Shown piece by piece: positions 27,829 through 39,051 of a stretch of DNA of 64,000 bases. The position numbers were made by a program, and so were the translations under genes. The stretch's first letter is position 1. Each line of letters begins with the position of its first letter. The stretch lies in contig NZ_CP110806.1 in NCBI RefSeq assembly GCF_026184235.1, forward strand, positions 1,054,001 to 1,118,000, read 5' to 3'. This DNA is from Cellulomonas sp. S1-8. Its GTDB lineage: Bacteria; Actinomycetota; Actinomycetes; Actinomycetales; Cellulomonadaceae. The notes under the pieces are model-generated. The model did not search any database. It was not told where the DNA came from and saw only the letters and a program-made list of their open reading frames with translations.

Positions 27829-28344
27829 TCAGGCCGCGACGCGCAGCCGGTCCGCCGCCGCCTCGGCCAGCTCGTCGGGCGGCCACACCACGTTCAGCAC
27901 CCACCCGGGCTCGTCGTCGTCCAGCGGCTCGAGGGTCGCGAGCTGGCTGTCGAGCAGCGCCGGTGGCATGAAGTGGTCGAGCCGCGCCCCGAGGCGCGCG
28001 GCGAGGATCTCGCGCGTCCCGGTGAGGTGCACGAACACCGTGCCCGGCGCTCCGGCGCGCAGCGCGTCGCGGTACCGGCGACGCAGCGCCGAGCACGCGA
28101 CCACCAGACCCCTGGGCGCCTCCGCGAGCTCGGCGGCCACGGCCGCGAGCCACGGTGCGCGGTCGTCGTCGGTCAGCGGGACGCCCGCGCTCATGCGGGC
28201 GACGTTCGCGTGCGGGTGCAGGCCGTCGGCGTCGACGAACGGCACGCCCAGCCGCCGGGCCAGCGCGGACCCGACGGTGGACTTGCCGCACCCCGCGACA
28301 CCCATGACGACGACCCGGGGGACGGTCCTCCCGGTCCTGGTCAC
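27829..28344 (-). CDS. gntK: Gluconokinase family protein (GntK type)
   Basis: 171-residue P-loop sugar kinase. Walker [10 protein letters not shown] (about 16-24), [19 protein letters not shown] and [12 protein letters not shown] are GntK signatures, and the lid-like [20 protein letters not shown] matches too. GntK phosphorylates gluconate. Here the start overlaps the mannonate dehydratase stop by 4 bp, so it may serve the glucuronate route, whose next step is phosphorylation of 2-keto-3-deoxygluconate. That step is normally done by a PfkB-type KdgK, which is absent from the window. The substrate is therefore open. Confidence 0.88.
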   Translation of the reverse strand: MTRTGRTVPRVVVMGVAGCGKSTVGSALARRLGVPFVDADGLHPHANVARMSAGVPLTDDDRAPWLAAVAAELAEAPRGLVVACSALRRRYRDALRAGAPGTVFVHLTGTREILAARLGARLDHFMPPALLDSQLATLEPLDDDEPGWVLNVVWPPDELAEAAADRLRVAA

Positions 28345-29579
28345 CAGTCGTGCACCGTGCCGTCGGCCAGCCGGTTGTACGGCAGGTACGCCCGCTGGTA
28401 CGGGTACCTGCCGGCCTCGTCGAGGTCCATCTCGACGCCCAGGCCCGGCTGGTCGCCCGGGTGCAGGAACCCGTCGGTGAACGTCATCGACTGCCGGAAC
28501 ACCTCGTTGGTCCGCTCCCCGTGCTGCATGTACTCCTGGATCCCGAAGTTGTGGATCGCGAGCCCCACGTGCATCTGCGCGGCCAGGCCGACGGGGGAGA
28601 TGTCGGTCGGTCCGTGGAAGCCGGAGCGGATCTGGTACTGCGCGGCGTAGTCCATGACCTTCTTCAGCGGGCTGATCCCACCGAAGTGCGTGGACGCGGC
28701 GCGCACGTAGTCGATGAGCTGCTCGCGGATGATCAGCTGGAAGTCCCACACGGTGTTGAAGATCTCACCGATCGCCAGCGGCGTCGTCGAGTGCTGCCGC
28801 ACCAGGCGCAGCGCCTCCTGGTTCTCTGCCGGGGTGCAGTCCTCGAGCCAGAACAGGTCGTACGGCTCGAGCGACTTCGCCAGTCGTGCCGCCTGGATCG
28901 GGGTCATGCGGTGGTGGCCGTCGTGGAGCAGCGGGAGCTCCGGACCGAACTCGCTGCGCACGGCCTCGAAGACGGTCGGCACGTGCCGCAGGTAGGAACG
29001 GGTGTCCCAGTCCTCCTCGGAGGGCAGGTCACCGCGCTGCGCCGGCTCGTGGTCGTACCGCTCGCCCGCGTTGCCGTCGAACGTCGCGTTGGACGCGATG
29101 CCGTAGATCGACTTCAGGCCCGGGACGCCCGTCTGGACGCGGATCGCCTGGTACCCCTGCTCCTGGTGCTCGCGGACGGAGTCGAACAGCTCGGGCAGCT
29201 CCTTGCCCGACGCGTGCCCGTACGCGAGCAGCCCGCTGCGCGACGCGCCGCCGAGCAGCTGGTACACCGGCATGCCCGCGGCCTTGCCCTTGATGTCCCA
29301 CAGCGCCATGTCGACGGCGGCGATGGCGGCCATCGTCACCGGCCCACGGCGCCAGTACGAGCTGCGGTAGAGGAACTGCCAGGCGTCCTCGATGCGGTGG
29401 GCGTCGCGGCCGATCAGCAGCGGCACGACGTGGTCGCGCAGGTAGGACACGACCGCGAGCTCGCGCCCGTTCAGGGTCGCGTCACCCAGGCCCGTGAGGC
29501 CGTCGTCGGTGGTGATCTTCAGGGTGACGAAGTTGCGGTGCGGGCTGGTGACGACGACGTCGGCAGCGACGATCCTCAT
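28341..29579 (-). CDS. D-mannonate dehydratase, enolase superfamily (ManD type)
   Basis: 412 residues, cytoplasmic. Converts D-mannonate to 2-keto-3-deoxygluconate. N-terminal capping domain starts [20 protein letters not shown]. The barrel carries the Mg ligand set: Asp in [11 protein letters not shown], Glu in [12 protein letters not shown] and Glu in AIGEIFNT, close to the ManD pattern. [19 protein letters not shown] and [19 protein letters not shown] are also typical. Some close relatives act weakly or on D-gluconate; the adjacent fructuronate reductase and glucuronate isomerase favour mannonate. Replaces UxuA in this pathway. Confidence 0.92.
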   Translation of the reverse strand: MRIVAADVVVTSPHRNFVTLKITTDDGLTGLGDATLNGRELAVVSYLRDHVVPLLIGRDAHRIEDAWQFLYRSSYWRRGPVTMAAIAAVDMALWDIKGKAAGMPVYQLLGGASRSGLLAYGHASGKELPELFDSVREHQEQGYQAIRVQTGVPGLKSIYGIASNATFDGNAGERYDHEPAQRGDLPSEEDWDTRSYLRHVPTVFEAVRSEFGPELPLLHDGHHRMTPIQAARLAKSLEPYDLFWLEDCTPAENQEALRLVRQHSTTPLAIGEIFNTVWDFQLIIREQLIDYVRAASTHFGGISPLKKVMDYAAQYQIRSGFHGPTDISPVGLAAQMHVGLAIHNFGIQEYMQHGERTNEVFRQSMTFTDGFLHPGDQPGLGVEMDLDEAGRYPYQRAYLPYNRLADGTVHDW

Positions 29580-29604
29580 GGCGGTCTCCGGTGGTGGGTG
29601 GTGG

Positions 29605-31041
29605 TCAGGACGGGGTCAGGGCGTGCCGGGCGGCGACGGCCCCGGCGACGGTGGCGACGAACGTGCGGTCGTCGGCGAGGTCGGGCGCGAGCGCCGCGAC
29701 GACGAACGCCGCGGCCGTGTCTGGGTCGGCGTCCCGCAGCCGGTCGGCGAGGTGCGCGGCGGCGAGGTCCGGGTGGGCCTCGTCGCCGGCCACGCCGACG
29801 CTGTCGCGCAGGTGCTGGGCCCAGTCGGCGAGGACGCCCGCACCGGCCGGGCCCACGGGGAGCCCGGCGTCGCGTCGCGTGCGGGCGACGGCCAGCACGC
29901 GCACGGGCAGCTTCTGCGACCCGTCGCGGGCGATCTGCTCCAGGCGGTGCTCGATGCGCGCGTTCGCGAAGCGGGAGCGCAGGTCGGCGAGCGCGTCGTC
30001 GAGCTCGCCGCCCGTCAGCGGGAGCACCTCGCGGGCCTCACGCCACAGCTCCTCCAGCCGGGTCCGGACCACGGGGTCGGCGTACGCCTCGGCGACGGTG
30101 CGGGCCCCGCGCGGCAGGCCCGCGTACGCGAGCAGCGAGTGCCCGGCGTTCAGCAGCCACAGCTTGCGGTGCTCGTACGGTGCGAGGTCGGCGACGAACC
30201 GCGCGCCCGCGACGTCCCAGGCGGGGCGCCCGGCGGGGAACCGGCCGGAGAGCACCCACTCGCGGAACGGCTCGGTCACGACGGGCGCGGCGTCCTGCCG
30301 GCCGGTCGCGTCGCGCACGGCGGTGCGGTCGGCGTCCGTGGTGGCGGGCGTGATCCGGTCGACCATGCTCGAGACGAACGCGACGTGCGTCCGGACCCAG
30401 CCGGCCAGGTCGTGGTCGACGTCCTCGGCGAGCTCGAGGACGACGCGCCGCAGCGCGTCGCCGTTGTCGGGCAGGTTGTCCAGGCTCACCACCGCCAGGG
30501 TTCCGCCGCCGGCGGCGCGTCGGGCGCGCAGCCCGTCGAGCACGCGCCCCGGCGCGGTCGTCGCGGCGCGCGCCGTGCCACCCGCGTCCCCGTCGGCGAC
30601 GTACCGGCCGAGCAGCGCCGCGTCGTCGCGGACCTGGGCGTCGCGGCGGTCGAGCGCACCCGTGGAGGTCCGCCGGTACCCGGCCTCGGTGACGGTGAGC
30701 GTGAGCACCGCGACCTCCGGCCGGGCCAGCAGGGCGCGCCACCGGGTGGCGTCGGCGCCGTCGTGCACCTCCACGAGCGCGTCGACGACCCGGGTCCGGT
30801 CACCGTCGACGCCCCGCTCGACGAGCGTGTACCGCCCGTCCTGCGAGGCGAGGTCGTGCGCGGCCCGCGCCGAGCGCCCGGTGAACCCGGCCACACCCCA
30901 CCGCTGCGCCGGCGGCAGGTCCGCACCGGCGTCCTGCGTGTAGGTCAGCAGGTGGGCGCGGGCGAACGCGCCGAGGCCGAGGTGCACGACGCGGACCGGC
31001 GGCGCCGGCTCGTCACGGCGCCAGGCGGGGGAGACGTCCAC
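29605..31041 (-). CDS. uxuB: Mannitol dehydrogenase family protein, probable D-fructuronate reductase (UxuB)
   Basis: 478-residue NAD-dependent polyol/sugar-acid dehydrogenase. Rossmann start [18 protein letters not shown], then GVAGFTGRS, a central [34 protein letters not shown], and [19 protein letters not shown] with [20 protein letters not shown] (the Lys-x5-Asn-x2-His catalytic motif). Sequence alone cannot separate mannitol 2-dehydrogenase from fructuronate reductase; the cluster supports the latter. First gene of the uxuB-manD-gntK unit, 25 bp before manD, with an operator-like element about 70-95 bp upstream. Confidence 0.88.
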   Translation of the reverse strand: MDVSPAWRRDEPAPPVRVVHLGLGAFARAHLLTYTQDAGADLPPAQRWGVAGFTGRSARAAHDLASQDGRYTLVERGVDGDRTRVVDALVEVHDGADATRWRALLARPEVAVLTLTVTEAGYRRTSTGALDRRDAQVRDDAALLGRYVADGDAGGTARAATTAPGRVLDGLRARRAAGGGTLAVVSLDNLPDNGDALRRVVLELAEDVDHDLAGWVRTHVAFVSSMVDRITPATTDADRTAVRDATGRQDAAPVVTEPFREWVLSGRFPAGRPAWDVAGARFVADLAPYEHRKLWLLNAGHSLLAYAGLPRGARTVAEAYADPVVRTRLEELWREAREVLPLTGGELDDALADLRSRFANARIEHRLEQIARDGSQKLPVRVLAVARTRRDAGLPVGPAGAGVLADWAQHLRDSVGVAGDEAHPDLAAAHLADRLRDADPDTAAAFVVAALAPDLADDRTFVATVAGAVAARHALTPS

Positions 31042-31112
31042 GGTGCGACCTTCCGACGGGGTGCACCGGTGCGGTGCGCGCTCCCTCGATTGAGCACTGT
31101 GGGCCCGTCCCG

Positions 31113-31137
31113 TGACAACCGGTTGCCGTCAGTTGCC
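31113..31137 (-). promoter_or_regulatory. LacI-type operator, copy 1 (uxuB promoter)
   Basis: The minus strand reads GGCAACT-GAC-GGCAACC-GG-TTGTC, with the 10-bp palindrome CAACCGGTTG at 31116-31125. The same bipartite pattern occurs at 32455-32479 between lacI and the glucuronidase gene. LacI-family proteins bind such CG-centred palindromes. Confidence 0.6.
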
Positions 31138-31153
31138 GCCCACCCCCTGGGTC

Positions 31154-31400
31154 GCGAGAGTGCAATCCAGCCCACCCACAATCCGCGAGAGTGCGATCCA
31201 GCCCACCCCTTTGCCGTGAGAGTGCAATCCAGCACAGCCTCTGGCCGCGAGAGTGCAATCCAGCACAGCCTCTGGCCGCGAGAGTGCAATCCAGCTCGCT
31301 GCGGACGGTGCTGGATTGCTCTCTCACGCCCATGGGGTGGGGCTGGATTGCTCTCTCGTGCTCATGGGGTGGGCGGGGTGGTGCTGGATTGCTCTCTCGC
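31154..31400 (+). repeat. Intergenic repeat cluster B (8 copies)
   Basis: Five forward copies of G(C/T)GAGAGTGC(A/G)ATCCAG start at 31154, 31185, 31216, 31247 and 31278, an exact 31-bp period. The 14-bp linkers after copies 3 and 4 are identical (cacagcctctggcc). Three reverse copies (CTGGATTGCTCTCTC) follow at 31311, 31343 and 31384. The last forward and first reverse copy could fold into a stem with one mismatch. Same family as cluster A at 10643-10778. Confidence 0.9.
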
Positions 31401-31419
31401 GGGGGACGGGGGTAGGGGG

Positions 31420-32433
31420 TCAGGGGGGTGGGGCTGTGGACTCGCGCTCGACCAGGCGGGCGGGGAGTCGCGCGGGACGGACCTCGCGCGGTGTGCGTGC
31501 CCGGGCCTCGTGCAGCAGCATGCGCACGGCGTACTGCCCGAGCGCCGTGAGCGGGGCCGCCACCGTCGTGAGCGTCGGCGTGCACAGCTCGGCACCGAAG
31601 ATGTCGTCGAACCCGACGACGCTCAGGTCCTGCGGGATGCGCACCCCCTGCTGCGTCAGGCGCCGCAGCAGGCCGATCGCGACGAGGTCGTTGTACGCCA
31701 CGACGCCCGTCACGCCGCTGGCGAGCACCGGCTCGGCTGCGAGCGCGCCGCCGGCCAGCGTCGGGGGGAACGGGCCGACGCGGTGCGCGTGCATCTCCAG
31801 GTCGTGCGCGGCCTCCCGCATCGCCAGCCAGCGCGTACCGTCCGCCCACGACGCCTCCGGGCCCGCGACGTACCCGATCGACCGGTGCCCCAGGCTGCCC
31901 AGGTGCTCGACGGCCTGCCGCATGCCCTTGGCGTTGTCGGTGACGACGCTCGGGATGCCGGTGACGACGCGGTTGAGCACGACCGTCGGACGTTGTCGCG
32001 CGATCACGCGCACCGCGGAGTCCGACATCCGTGACGTGCCCAGCACCAGGCCCTCGACGAACGGGAGGGACCGCTCGAGCGCCGTGCGCTCGACGTGGGC
32101 GTCCTCGAGCACGTCGGCGACGAGCAGCGTGTAGTCCTGCTCGTTGGCGGCCGCCTCGGCGCCGCGGATGATCTCGAAGTAGAACGGGTTGGTCACGTCG
32201 GACACGACCATGGCCAGCATCGACGTGCGTCCGGTCGGCAGGGCGCGTGCGAGCGCGTTGGCGCGGTAGCCCAGGCGTTCGGCCGCCTCGTGGATGCGCG
32301 CGGACGTCTCGACGCTGACGCGTCCGGGCCGGGAGAACGCGCGGGACACCGTCGAGGGCGCGACCCCGACGGCCGCCGCGACGTCGTAGATCGTCGGGGC
32401 GGACCGTGCCCGGCCACCATGCCGATCGGCCAT
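31420..32433 (-). CDS. LacI family regulator of the glucuronide cluster
   Basis: 337 residues: N-terminal HTH and hinge (about 12-65; TIYDVAAAVGVAPSTVSRAF, VSVETSARIHEAAERLGY) and a periplasmic-binding-like sensor domain. Divergent from the beta-glucuronidase gene and downstream of the uxuB operon. The two matching operator-like elements (31113-31137 and 32455-32479) make it the likely repressor of both, probably induced by a glucuronate-derived intermediate. A TAGCGT box (32446-32441) ends seven bases before the ATG, so it looks leaderless, and the second operator lies just upstream of that promoter, allowing autoregulation. Confidence 0.93.
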   Translation of the reverse strand: MADRHGGRARSAPTIYDVAAAVGVAPSTVSRAFSRPGRVSVETSARIHEAAERLGYRANALARALPTGRTSMLAMVVSDVTNPFYFEIIRGAEAAANEQDYTLLVADVLEDAHVERTALERSLPFVEGLVLGTSRMSDSAVRVIARQRPTVVLNRVVTGIPSVVTDNAKGMRQAVEHLGSLGHRSIGYVAGPEASWADGTRWLAMREAAHDLEMHAHRVGPFPPTLAGGALAAEPVLASGVTGVVAYNDLVAIGLLRRLTQQGVRIPQDLSVVGFDDIFGAELCTPTLTTVAAPLTALGQYAVRMLLHEARARTPREVRPARLPARLVERESTAPPP

Positions 32434-32440
32434 GCCCGCG

Positions 32441-32446
32441 ACGCTA
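32441..32446 (-). promoter_or_regulatory. Candidate -10 box of lacI-type gene (leaderless)
   Basis: TAGCGT on the minus strand, seven bases before the ATG at 32433; no ribosome-binding site in between. Confidence 0.4.
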
Positions 32447-32454
32447 GGCCGGAT

Positions 32455-32479
32455 GGCAACTCATGGCAACCACTTGTCG
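32455..32479 (+). promoter_or_regulatory. LacI-type operator, copy 2 (divergent lacI/uidA promoter)
   Basis: GGCAACT-CAT-GGCAACC-AC-TTGTC matches 20 of 25 positions of the element at the uxuB promoter. The two GGCAAC repeats are ten bases apart (one helix turn), and the second GGCAAC with TTGTC forms an imperfect palindrome. Located between the divergent starts at 32433 and 32572. Confidence 0.6.
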
Positions 32480-32505
32480 GTACAACACCGCGCACCGCCC
32501 AATGA

Positions 32506-34365
<1,860 letters not shown>

Positions 34366-34425
34366 CCCGTCCACCCATCCCGATCCCGACGGGCGTCGCC
34401 CGTCCCCGTACCTCTGGAGCACGCC

Positions 34426-35841
34426 ATGACCAGCACCGCCGCTGTTCCGGCACCCACTGCCGGCGTCCCGCCCAGCACCGCCCCCGGTCGCCTGCGGCTG
34501 CGCAACTACCTCGGGTACGGGGCGGGTGACGCCGCGAACAACCTGGCGTTCTCGATGACGTCGATGTTCCTGCTCGTCTACTACACCGACGTCGTCGGGA
34601 TCTCCGCCGCCGCGGCCGGGACGCTGTTCCTGGTCGTGCGGGTGTGGGACGCGTTCGCCGACATGTACGCCGGCCGGCTCGTCGACCGGACGATGACCCG
34701 CTGGGGCAAGTTCCGACCGTTCTTCCTGTTCGGCTCGTTGCCCCTGCTGCTGCTGTCCGTCGCGACGTTCACGGTCCCGGGCGGGCTGTCCGGCACCGGC
34801 AAGCTCGTCTACGCGTACATCACCTACGCCGCGCTGGGCCTGGCGTACAGCCTCGTCAACATCCCGTACGGCTCGCTGGCCTCGGCGATGACGCAGGCGT
34901 CGGACGAGCGCGCGCGGCTCGCGAGCTTCCGCATGATGGGCACCGCGGCGACGATCCTGCTGCTCGCGTTCGTCGTGACGCCGCAGATCAAGAACGCGGA
35001 GAACCTGCAGCAGTCCCTGACGATGACGACCCTGCTGTTCGTGGTCGTGGGGATGGGGCTGTACGCGATCCTGTTCCGCACGTCCCGCGAGACCGTGCAG
35101 CGCGACGTCGCGCGGGTGTCGCTGCGCCAGAGCCTGGGGACCCTCAAGGGCAACCGCCCGCTGCTCATGCTGTGCGGCAGCGCGGTGGCGTTCCTCACCG
35201 GCATGTTCACGCTGCAGACGCTGCAGCTGTACTACGCCCGCGACGTGCTGGGCGACGCCGGCTACTTCATCCCCCTGACGCTCGTGAGCACCGTCAGCAT
35301 GTTCGTCGTGTCGCCGCTGGTCCCGCGGCTCGTGCGCCGGTTCGGCAAGCGCCTGTCGTACATCGGGGCGGGCGTCGTCGCGGTGGTCGCGTCGATCGGC
35401 ATCGCGCTCGCGCCGCCGTCCGTGCCGGCCGTCGCGATCGCGTTCTTCGCGCTCTACGGCGTCGGCCTGTCGGCCGTCAACGTGCTGATGTTCGCCCTCG
35501 AGGCCGACACCGTGGAGTACGGCGAGTGGCGCAGCGGCGTGCGGACGGAGGGCACGACGTACGCGGTGTTCTCGTTCACGCGCAAGGTCGGGCAGGCCGT
35601 CGGCGGTGCCGCTGCGGCGTACGGGCTGGGGCTCGTCGGGTACGTCGGCCTCGCCGACGTGCAGTCGCCCGCCACCCTCGACGGCATCCGCCACGTCGCC
35701 GGGTTCGTGCCCGCGGTGTTCATCACCATCGGCGTCCTCATCATGCTCGTCTACCCGCTGACGGAGCAGGTGCACGCCCGCATGGTGGCCGAGGTCGCCG
35801 AGCGTCGTGCCGCGCGCACGGCAGCTGACGGGACGGCGTGA
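34426..35841 (+). CDS. GPH family sugar/glucuronide:cation symporter
   Basis: 471 residues and 12 hydrophobic segments. Family motifs: GYGAGDAANNLAFSMTSMFL in helix 1, VRVWDAFADMYAGRLVDRT after helix 2, NIPYGSLASAMT, and FALEADTVEYGEWRSGVRTEG in the second half. Its position between the beta-glucuronidase and glucuronate isomerase genes makes it the likely glucuronide carrier (UidB role). Start ATG 34426 follows CTGGAGC. Confidence 0.92.
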   Translation: MTSTAAVPAPTAGVPPSTAPGRLRLRNYLGYGAGDAANNLAFSMTSMFLLVYYTDVVGISAAAAGTLFLVVRVWDAFADMYAGRLVDRTMTRWGKFRPFFLFGSLPLLLLSVATFTVPGGLSGTGKLVYAYITYAALGLAYSLVNIPYGSLASAMTQASDERARLASFRMMGTAATILLLAFVVTPQIKNAENLQQSLTMTTLLFVVVGMGLYAILFRTSRETVQRDVARVSLRQSLGTLKGNRPLLMLCGSAVAFLTGMFTLQTLQLYYARDVLGDAGYFIPLTLVSTVSMFVVSPLVPRLVRRFGKRLSYIGAGVVAVVASIGIALAPPSVPAVAIAFFALYGVGLSAVNVLMFALEADTVEYGEWRSGVRTEGTTYAVFSFTRKVGQAVGGAAAAYGLGLVGYVGLADVQSPATLDGIRHVAGFVPAVFITIGVLIMLVYPLTEQVHARMVAEVAERRAARTAADGTA

Positions 35842-37253
35842 CGGTGAGGACCCGCGCGCACCACGACGACCGCCTGCTGCCCCTCGACCCGGGGGTGCGC
35901 ACCCTCGCACGCGACCTCTACAAGGGCGTCCGCGACCTGCCGATCATCTCGCCGCACGGGCACGTGCCCGCCCAGCTGCTCCTCGACGACGAGCCGTTCC
36001 GCGACCCGACGTCGCTGCTGCTCACGCCCGACCACTACGTGACGCGCCTGCTGCACGCGTCGGGCGTGCCCCTCGAGACGCTCGGGGTGGGCGGTGAGCC
36101 GCTCGACGCGGACGCGGCCCGGGTGGCGTGGCGCGCGCTGTGCACGCACTGGCACGTCCTGCGCGGCACCGCGGTGCGGTACTGGTTCGACGCCACGCTG
36201 CAGGGCGTCTTCGGCACCGACCTGCGACCCGGCGCGGACACCGCCGACGAGCTGTACGACCTGGTCGACGACCGGCTGCGCCGCCCCGCGTTCCGTCCGC
36301 GTGCGCTGCTGGACCGGTTCGGCATCGACGTGCTCGCCACCACGGACGACCCGGTCGACGACCTGGCGGCGCACGCCGCGCTGCGCGACGACCCGACCTG
36401 CACCACCCGGGTGCTGCCGACGTTCCGACCGGACCGGTACCTGGAGCCGGCCGTCGCGGGCTGGGCGGACGCCGTCGCCCGGCTGGGCGCGGCCGCCGGG
36501 ACCGGGACCGGCACGTACGCCGGCTGGGTCGCGGCCATGGCCGACCGGCGCGCGTACTTCCGCGCGCACGGCGCGGTGTCGGCGGACCACAGCCACGAGG
36601 ACGTCGGCACGGCCCCGCTCGACGACGTCGACGCCGAGCTGCTCTACGCCCGCGCGCTGGCCGGCACGGTCAGCGCCGACGAGGGTGCCGCGCTGCGCCG
36701 CCACATGCTGCTGGAGATGGCCCGCCTGTCCACGCAGGACGGCCTGACGATGACGCTGCACCCGGGGGTGCGGCGCAACCACCACGGCCCGTCGCACGCG
36801 CGGTACGGCCCTGACAGCGGGCACGACATCCCGCTGCCGGGCGCGTTCACCGACCACCTGCGCCCCCTGCTCGAGCGGTACGGCACCCACCCCGACCTGC
36901 GGCTGGTGCTGTTCACGCTCGACGAGTCGGTGGTCTCGCGCGAGCTGGCGCCGCTGGCCGGGTTCTACCCGTCGGTGTACGTCGGTGCGCCGTGGTGGTT
37001 CCTCGACGCGCCCGCGTCGATCCGCCGGTGGCGCGAGTCCGTGACGGAGATCGCCGGGCTGAGCCGCACGAGCGGGTTCATCGACGACACGCGCGCGCTG
37101 TGCTCGATCCCGGCGCGGCACGACATGGCGCGCCGCCTCGACGCCGGGTTCCTCGCGTCCCTCGTCGCCGAGCACCGCCTGGAGGAGGACGAGGCGGCGG
37201 ACGCGCTCGTCGACCTGGTGACGGGCCGGCCGGCCGCGGTGTTCCGCCTCTGA
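35838..37253 (+). CDS. uxaC: Glucuronate isomerase
   Basis: 471-residue amidohydrolase-superfamily enzyme converting D-glucuronate to D-fructuronate. IISPHGHVPAQLLLDDEPF near the N-terminus has the HxH metal motif; YWFDATLQGVFG, VLATTDDPVDDL, TFRPDRYLEPA and LARTGGF-like GLSRTSGFIDDTRALCSIPARHD are typical of UxaC. The GTG start overlaps the permease stop (GTGA). Completes the glucuronide to fructuronate steps of this operon; uxuB and manD on the other strand continue the route. Confidence 0.95.
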   Translation: MTVRTRAHHDDRLLPLDPGVRTLARDLYKGVRDLPIISPHGHVPAQLLLDDEPFRDPTSLLLTPDHYVTRLLHASGVPLETLGVGGEPLDADAARVAWRALCTHWHVLRGTAVRYWFDATLQGVFGTDLRPGADTADELYDLVDDRLRRPAFRPRALLDRFGIDVLATTDDPVDDLAAHAALRDDPTCTTRVLPTFRPDRYLEPAVAGWADAVARLGAAAGTGTGTYAGWVAAMADRRAYFRAHGAVSADHSHEDVGTAPLDDVDAELLYARALAGTVSADEGAALRRHMLLEMARLSTQDGLTMTLHPGVRRNHHGPSHARYGPDSGHDIPLPGAFTDHLRPLLERYGTHPDLRLVLFTLDESVVSRELAPLAGFYPSVYVGAPWWFLDAPASIRRWRESVTEIAGLSRTSGFIDDTRALCSIPARHDMARRLDAGFLASLVAEHRLEEDEAADALVDLVTGRPAAVFRL

Positions 37254-37261
37254 GGCCGTGA

Positions 37262-37310
37262 CGGTGCCGCATGCCGGACCAGGGCCGCGCCGCTGCCCCG
37301 TGCGGCACCG
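37262..37310 (+). terminator. Inverted repeat after uxaC
   Basis: CGGTGCCGCA (37262-37271) and TGCGGCACCG (37301-37310) are exact complements around a 29-nt GC-rich loop. It separates the accessory operon from glmU. No T-tract. Confidence 0.5.
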
Positions 37311-37311
37311 G

Positions 37312-37317
37312 TAGAGT
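37312..37317 (+). promoter_or_regulatory. Candidate -10 box of glmU
   Basis: TAGAGT directly behind the inverted repeat, with a predicted start near 37324 and a leader of about 50 nt ending in GAGGAGC before GTG 37375. Confidence 0.45.
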
Positions 37318-37374
37318 CCCATCACGGCAGAACCACCGCCCGTCCGCGGGCAGATCCGCGAGGAGCACCCACTG

Positions 37375-39051
37375 GTGACCGTCCGCCCAGCCGCCGTCGT
37401 CGTCCTCGCAGCGGGTGAGGGCACGCGCATGCGCTCCGCCACCCCCAAGGTCCTGCACTCCCTCGGGGGGCGCAGCATGGTCGGGCACGCGCTGGCCGCG
37501 GCCCGCGCGCTCGAGCCGCACCGGGTGGCCGTCGTCGTCCGGCACGAGCGCGAGCTCGTCGCCGCGCACGTCCTGCAGGTCGACCCGGACGCGCTGCTCG
37601 TCGACCAGGACGACGTCCCGGGCACCGGCAGGGCCGTGCAGGTCGCGATGTCGGCGCTCGACGCCGCCGCGCAGGCCGCCACCGCCGACGTCTCGGCGCG
37701 GGGCCACGACGTGGGGGGCTCCGCCGCCGACTCGGTGCTCGCGGGCGCCGTCGTCGTCGTCGCGGGCGACGTCCCGCTGCTCGACGCGGGCACGCTGCGC
37801 GAGCTGCTCGCGGCGCACGTCGCCGACGCGAACGCCGTCACGGTGCTCACCACCGAGGTGCCCGAGCCGACCGGCTACGGCCGCATCCTGCGCGAGCCCG
37901 GCACGGGCGACGTCCTGGGCATCGTCGAGGAGAAGGACGCCGACGACGCCCAGCGGGGGATCACCGAGATCAACACCTCGGTCTACGTCTTCGACGCGGG
38001 CGTGCTGCGCACCGCGCTGGCCCGGCTGCGTCGCGACAACGCGCAGGGCGAGGTGTACCTGACGGACGTGCTCGCGATCGCGCGCACCGACGGCGGTCAC
38101 GTGCGCGCGCTGCGCACCGACGACCCGCTGAGCGTCGAGGGCGTCAACGACCGCGTGCAGCTCGCGGTGCTGCGCGCCGAGCTCAACCGCCGCGTCCTGG
38201 AGGAGTGGATGCGCGCCGGCGTCACCGTCGTCGACCCGGGCACCACGTGGGTCGACGTCGACGTGGAGCTCGGGCGCGACGTCACCCTGCTGCCGGGCAC
38301 CCAGCTGCACGGTGCGACCGTCGTCGGCGAGGGCGCCACCGTCGGACCGGACACCACGCTCACCGACGTCGAGGTCGGCCCCGGCGCGGTCGTCGTGCGC
38401 ACGCACGGGTCCCTGTCCGTCATCGGCGCGGGCGCCACCGTCGGCCCGTTCGCGTACCTGCGGCCCGGCACGGACCTGGGCGCGGACGGCAAGATCGGCA
38501 CGTTCGTCGAGACGAAGAACGCGCAGATCGGCGTGGGGTCGAAGATCCCGCACCTGTCCTACGTCGGGGACGCGACGATCGGCGAGCACTCGAACATCGG
38601 TGCCGCGTCGGTGACCGTCAACTACGACGGCGTCAACAAGCACCGCACGGTCATCGGCTCGTACGCCCGCACGGGCTCGGACAACATGTTCGTCGCGCCC
38701 GTCGTGGTCGGCGACGGCGCGTACACGGGTGCCGGCACGGTCGTGCGCCGCGACGTCCCCGCGGGGGCGCTCGCCGTGAGCGCCGGCGCGCAGCGCAACA
38801 TCGAGGGCTGGGTCGCGCGCTCCCGGGCGGGCACGGCCGCGGCCGACGCCGCCACCCGCGCGCGGGGCTCGCGCGACGTCGCGGGGCTGTCCCCGCAGGC
38901 GCGCCAGGAGCTCGACCGCGCCGCGACCGCGGCGATCCCCGTGACGCCACCGCCGCACCTGCCCGGCCAGCCCGCCCCGCTGGAGGACCCCACGGACGCC
39001 CCGGCGCAGAGCCCGACGACCGGCACGACGACCGAGGACGGGCAGCGATGA
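37375..39051 (+). CDS. glmU: Bifunctional N-acetylglucosamine-1-phosphate uridyltransferase/glucosamine-1-phosphate acetyltransferase
   Basis: 558 residues. N-terminal pyrophosphorylase domain begins [21 protein letters not shown]. It carries an extra Ala-rich loop (about 98-125) before [12 protein letters not shown], then [11 protein letters not shown] and [10 protein letters not shown]. The C-terminal left-handed beta helix has [46 protein letters not shown] and SDNMFVAPV. The last 75 residues are a Pro/Ala/Thr-rich tail. Makes UDP-GlcNAc for peptidoglycan and surface sugars. The stop overlaps the prs start. Confidence 0.97.
   Translation: MTVRPAAVVVLAAGEGTRMRSATPKVLHSLGGRSMVGHALAAARALEPHRVAVVVRHERELVAAHVLQVDPDALLVDQDDVPGTGRAVQVAMSALDAAAQAATADVSARGHDVGGSAADSVLAGAVVVVAGDVPLLDAGTLRELLAAHVADANAVTVLTTEVPEPTGYGRILREPGTGDVLGIVEEKDADDAQRGITEINTSVYVFDAGVLRTALARLRRDNAQGEVYLTDVLAIARTDGGHVRALRTDDPLSVEGVNDRVQLAVLRAELNRRVLEEWMRAGVTVVDPGTTWVDVDVELGRDVTLLPGTQLHGATVVGEGATVGPDTTLTDVEVGPGAVVVRTHGSLSVIGAGATVGPFAYLRPGTDLGADGKIGTFVETKNAQIGVGSKIPHLSYVGDATIGEHSNIGAASVTVNYDGVNKHRTVIGSYARTGSDNMFVAPVVVGDGAYTGAGTVVRRDVPAGALAVSAGAQRNIEGWVARSRAGTAAADAATRARGSRDVAGLSPQARQELDRAATAAIPVTPPPHLPGQPAPLEDPTDAPAQSPTTGTTTEDGQR

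Larger units (their letters stand above)
31042..31419. other. 378-bp intergenic region with operator and repeat array
   Basis: No gene supported. From left to right: the promoter region of uxuB (minus strand), the LacI-type element at 31113-31137, then the repeat cluster at 31154-31400 up to the end of the LacI gene. Apparent small open frames across the repeats consist of repeat translations and are not credible. Confidence 0.7.

Noticed and set aside
27829..28344. Assignment of the kinase as KDG kinase
   Set aside because: All visible motifs are GntK type; the KDG role is kept only as a hypothesis.
31154..31294. CRISPR array (regular 31-bp period)
   Set aside because: The repeats are only 17 bp, spacers are 14 bp and partly identical, copies occur in both orientations, and no cas gene is present.
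31253..32134. Small open frames reading through the repeat cluster
   Set aside because: Their peptides are translations of the repeat unit followed by antisense of the LacI gene; no independent support.
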